NCBI GenBank assembly: GCA_025350445.1
Contig: JANXXV010000227.1
Coordinates: forward strand, 1-8,272
Source: Bryobacteraceae bacterium
Lineage (GTDB): Bacteria; Acidobacteriota; Terriglobia; Bryobacterales; Bryobacteraceae
Direction of reading: 5' to 3'
Length of the DNA: 8,272 bases
Shown: in pieces, positions 6,246 to 8,272 of the stretch
Position numbering within the stretch: position 1 is the stretch's first letter
How the letters are laid out: every line of letters begins with the position of its first letter
Notes under the pieces: model-generated
Databases searched by the model: none
What the model saw: the letters and a program-made list of their open reading frames with translations, nothing else
What the model was told of the DNA's origin: nothing
Translations under genes and position numbers: made by a program

Positions 6246-7204
6246 TTGCCGTCCTCCTCGATCGAGGCTGCGTCTTGGTTCGCAATATTCCGAAGCCGCG
6301 CCGTCCCGAAGGATTCGCTGTCATTCGTTTGCTGATGGGCGGGATCTGCAACACAGACCTGGAACTGCAACGCGGTTACTACGGTTTTGCAGGCATTCCG
6401 GGTCACGAGTTTGTGGGCGAGGTGACGGAGGCGGACGACAGGGCGCTAGTCGGCAAGCGGGTAGTAGGCGAAATCAACCTTGCTTGCACGAAGTGCGATT
6501 GGTGCGCGCGCGGCCTGGGCCGGCATTGCCCGAAGCGCAAGGTGTTGGGCATCGTCAAACACCCCGGGGCGTTCCGCGAATTCCTCACGCTGCCGGAGCG
6601 GAACTTGCACATCGTACCCGCCGGGATTCCTACCCGGCACGCCGTGTTTCTGGAGCCTTTGGGCGCCGCCTGCGAGATTCTGGACCAGGTGAAGATTCCC
6701 AAAGGCGCACAAGTGGCGGTGCTGGGCGACGGAAAACTGGGCCTGCTGATCGCGCAGGTGTTGCAGGCAAGCGGCGCGGGCGTACATCAGTTTGGCCGTC
6801 ACACAGAGAAGCTTCGGATCGCTGCGAAAATGGGCGTCACCGTTGAAATCGTGAAGAAGAAACTGCCTGCCGCGGCTTATGACTGGGTGGTGGACGCAAC
6901 CGGCAGCAGCGGGGGATTAGGCGCGGCTGTATCGATGGCGCGGCCGCGCGGTACCGTCATCATGAAGTCCACCGTTCATGGCGAAGTCCGCGTCGACGCG
7001 GCACCCATCATCGTCAACGAGATTACGCTGGTGGGCTCGCGATGCGGCCGGTTTGCCCCCGCAATCCGGCTGCTGAAGTCCGGCAGGATCAACGTCGAGG
7101 ACGTGATCTCGGAATCGCACAAGCTCGCCGCCGCGCCCGAGGCGTTCGTACGCGCGGCCGCACGCGGCGTCATGAAAGTGCTGCTTACTTCTTCGGAGGA
7201 CTGA
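6242..7204 (+). CDS. Zinc-dependent medium-chain alcohol dehydrogenase-like protein
   Basis: 320 residues, slightly short for the family (typically about 340-350). Seen: an N-terminal GroES-like fold with catalytic zinc ligands Cys36 (GGICNTD), His55-Glu56 (PGHEFVGE) and Glu138 (FLEPLGAA); a structural zinc lobe with Cys82, Cys85, Cys88 and Cys96; and a Rossmann motif GDGKLG at 162-167. After the second beta strand come Gly-Arg-His (185-187), which hints at NADP(H) rather than NAD(H). The protein should oxidise an alcohol or polyol, or reduce the aldehyde or ketone; the substrate is unknown. ATG 6242 overlaps the stop of the Cdd1-type gene as ATGA. Its last 20 bp overlap the end of the opposing gene. 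An upstream in-frame ATG at 6203 lies inside the preceding gene and is rejected. Confidence 0.9.
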   Translation: MIAVLLDRGCVLVRNIPKPRRPEGFAVIRLLMGGICNTDLELQRGYYGFAGIPGHEFVGEVTEADDRALVGKRVVGEINLACTKCDWCARGLGRHCPKRKVLGIVKHPGAFREFLTLPERNLHIVPAGIPTRHAVFLEPLGAACEILDQVKIPKGAQVAVLGDGKLGLLIAQVLQASGAGVHQFGRHTEKLRIAAKMGVTVEIVKKKLPAAAYDWVVDATGSSGGLGAAVSMARPRGTVIMKSTVHGEVRVDAAPIIVNEITLVGSRCGRFAPAIRLLKSGRINVEDVISESHKLAAAPEAFVRAAARGVMKVLLTSSED

Positions 7205-7760
7205 TCATGATGTGCGCCCCCGCGGTGCCGGGGTACATCAGCCAGGGCGCTGTTCCGGGCGTTGTCGTCAGGCCTGTGGTTTCAGGAGTCGCGTATGGCA
7301 CGTAGACCACCCACCGCAGGTAGGCATCGATCACTTCGCCTTTGGCCGCATCGAAGCCTTTGCCCGTCAGCACGTAGAGCATCCGCGGTTCGCGCGGCAT
7401 TTTGAGTTTGCCTTCGTCTACTTCCTTCCAGCGGGCCTCGTGGCGTTCCTTGCCCTTGATATCCTTGGCCAGTTCGCGGCCGCGCGCCATGAATGGTTCC
7501 AGGTCTTTGTGGTAACAGGCTACGCTGAACGTCTTGTCGGTTGGATCGTCGGCCAGGCAGACCATTTCGTTGGCGCCTTGCCGCAGCGTGACCACGGCGC
7601 CCTTTTCGTTGTAACCGAGGACTGTGGCGTTGGCCCGGCGCTCCTTTGGCGCGGCCAGAACCGAGGACGCAATCTGATCCGCCACCGGGGCGACATCCAC
7701 GGCCCATGCAGGCAGTATTGCCGCAAATCCGGCGAATAGAACTACCAGGTGATTCTTCAT
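7185..7760 (-). CDS. Exported protein of unknown function
   Basis: 191 residues. Signal peptide MKNHLVVLFAGFAAILPAWA with likely cleavage after Ala20. The mature part is soluble, with two cysteines (68 and 82) that could form a disulfide in the periplasm, a charged helical region (about 88-120, with many Lys/Arg/Glu), and a C-terminal stretch rich in Thr, Pro, Tyr and Trp: WVVYVPYATPETTG and PWLMYPGTAGAHIMI. I do not recognise a family or an active site. ATG 7760 is preferred over the upstream ATG 7865 because AAGGAG lies 9 nt before it and the signal peptide begins there. A TATACT -10 box lies about 46 bp upstream. The gene overlaps the dehydrogenase end by 20 bp, tail to tail. Confidence 0.78.
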   Translation of the reverse strand: MKNHLVVLFAGFAAILPAWAVDVAPVADQIASSVLAAPKERRANATVLGYNEKGAVVTLRQGANEMVCLADDPTDKTFSVACYHKDLEPFMARGRELAKDIKGKERHEARWKEVDEGKLKMPREPRMLYVLTGKGFDAAKGEVIDAYLRWVVYVPYATPETTGLTTTPGTAPWLMYPGTAGAHIMISPPKK

Positions 7761-7805
7761 TTTCACTAGCTCCTTGAAAAGCGGCGGTGGGCCGCTGCGT
7801 CTCGT

Positions 7806-7811
7806 AGTATA
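7806..7811 (-). promoter_or_regulatory. Putative -10 box for the exported unknown protein
   Basis: GAGATATACTACG on the minus strand contains TATACT, one base from consensus. No recognisable -35 lies 16-18 bp upstream. Transcription would begin near 7799, giving a leader of about 40 nt that carries the AAGGAG site. Confidence 0.35.
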
Positions 7812-7869
7812 TCTCGCCCGGTTACCTTCGTTGGGTTGCTTCGCGGGAAAGCAGGTCGCCGGCAAAGAA

Positions 7870-7889
7870 GCCGGACGAGGGCGTCCGGC
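7870..7889. repeat. Perfect 8-bp inverted repeat between divergent promoters
   Basis: GCCGGACG, loop AGGG, CGTCCGGC. A second, mutually exclusive pairing (CCGGC 7859-7863 with GCCGG 7870-7874) is also possible. On the minus strand the hairpin is followed by TTCTTT, a weak U-tract; on the plus strand no U-tract follows. It could be a weak terminator, a REP-like unit or a DNA-level operator; it lies upstream of both the exported-protein and rplM promoters. Confidence 0.45.
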
Positions 7890-7942
7890 GCGGTCCAGGG
7901 GGAGCGCCCTCCGCCGTAACCCATACCAAACTCAGCCCCAAT

Positions 7943-7972
7943 TTGACACTGAGGCTCCGTGTCGGCTACACT
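7943..7972 (+). promoter_or_regulatory. sigma-70 promoter of rplM
   Basis: Perfect -35 TTGACA (7943-7948), an 18-bp spacer, and -10 TACACT (7967-7972). Transcription would start near 7979, leaving a leader of about 31 nt with GGAGA at 7994-7998 before ATG 8010. Strong promoters are expected for ribosomal protein operons. Confidence 0.75.
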
Positions 7973-8009
7973 GAATGGTTTGTAACACGCATTGGAGATA
8001 CGTCTGTCT

Positions 8010-8272
8010 ATGAATACGCAATTCCCGACCAAGAACGAAATCCCTCGTAACTGGCACGTTATAGACGCGGAAGGGGTTGTCCTCGGTCGGCTGGCCAGCA
8101 AGGCTGCCATGATTTTGATGGGCAAAACCAAGCCAATCTATACGCCCTTTATCGACACGGGCGACCATGTCATCGTCATCAACGCCGAGAAGATTAAACT
8201 CACCGGCGCAAAAGAAGAGCAGAAGATCTATCGCCGCCACTCGGGGTTTCCGGGCGGACTGAGCGAGATTCA
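8010..8272 (+). CDS. rplM: 50S ribosomal protein L13 (3' truncated by window)
   Basis: First 87 residues; L13 is usually about 140-150 residues, and rpsI (S9) normally follows. L13 is an early-assembling protein of the large ribosomal subunit that binds 23S rRNA. Seen: the N-terminal [19 protein letters not shown], the [23 protein letters not shown] core and [13 protein letters not shown], all in the family's order. ATG 8010 is preceded by GGAGA with a rather long spacer of 11 nt. It has its own promoter at 7943-7972. Confidence 0.96.
   Translation, partial: MNTQFPTKNEIPRNWHVIDAEGVVLGRLASKAAMILMGKTKPIYTPFIDTGDHVIVINAEKIKLTGAKEEQKIYRRHSGFPGGLSEI

Noticed and set aside
7761..7865. Longer start (ATG 7865) for the exported unknown protein
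   Set aside because: It would put 35 residues before the signal peptide and span the -10 box and the AAGGAG site that serve ATG 7760.

Overview
The window looks like ordinary chromosome from a GC-rich Gram-negative bacterium, most likely an acidobacterium of the Solibacter/Bryobacter kind. That placement is an inference. It rests on a response-regulator remnant with the wording I associate with that group (LNY..DTTSGQEGLDL), secreted kinesin-light-chain-type TPR proteins, signal peptides, and -10 boxes of the TACAAT/TACACT type. No mobile element, CRISPR array, tRNA or rRNA gene was found.

Layout. (1) 1-1991, nickel/cobalt transport: the 3' end of a CbiM/NikM-type uptake permease with a PDGLE tail runs into a tail-to-tail NicO/RcnA-family transporter with a His/Asp-rich loop; 2 bp separate them. 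The transporter most likely starts at a TTG codon. (2) 2010-2350, gene debris: an N-terminal receiver fragment of an NtrC-type response regulator, followed by what looks like the regulator's own linker in the opposite orientation with a stop codon in it. (3) 2350-4185: a DUF3052 gene (+) converges on a secreted TPR protein (-). The TPR gene's intrinsic terminator lies inside the end of the DUF3052 reading frame. (4) 4186-4535: a 350-bp gap with a short, protein-like antisense reading frame, a terminator-like hairpin and a tandem promoter-like repeat before queC. (5) 4536-7204: queC and queE overlap by ATGA. After 58 bp come a Cdd1-type helix-hairpin-helix protein and a zinc-dependent medium-chain dehydrogenase, which overlap each other by ATGA. 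(6) 7185-7760: a small exported protein of unknown function on the minus strand, overlapping the dehydrogenase end by 20 bp. (7) 7943-8272: a near-consensus sigma-70 promoter and the first 87 codons of rplM (ribosomal protein L13).

How the genes work together. QueC and QueE are steps in making preQ0, the 7-deazaguanine precursor of queuosine. The dehydrogenase and Cdd1-type protein are probably co-transcribed with them, but nothing shows a shared pathway. The two metal transporters suggest a nickel/cobalt homeostasis locus continuing leftwards. I found no convincing new biological system; the most unusual items are the rearranged response-regulator remnant, the terminator embedded in a neighbouring gene, and the orphan 42-residue reading frame.
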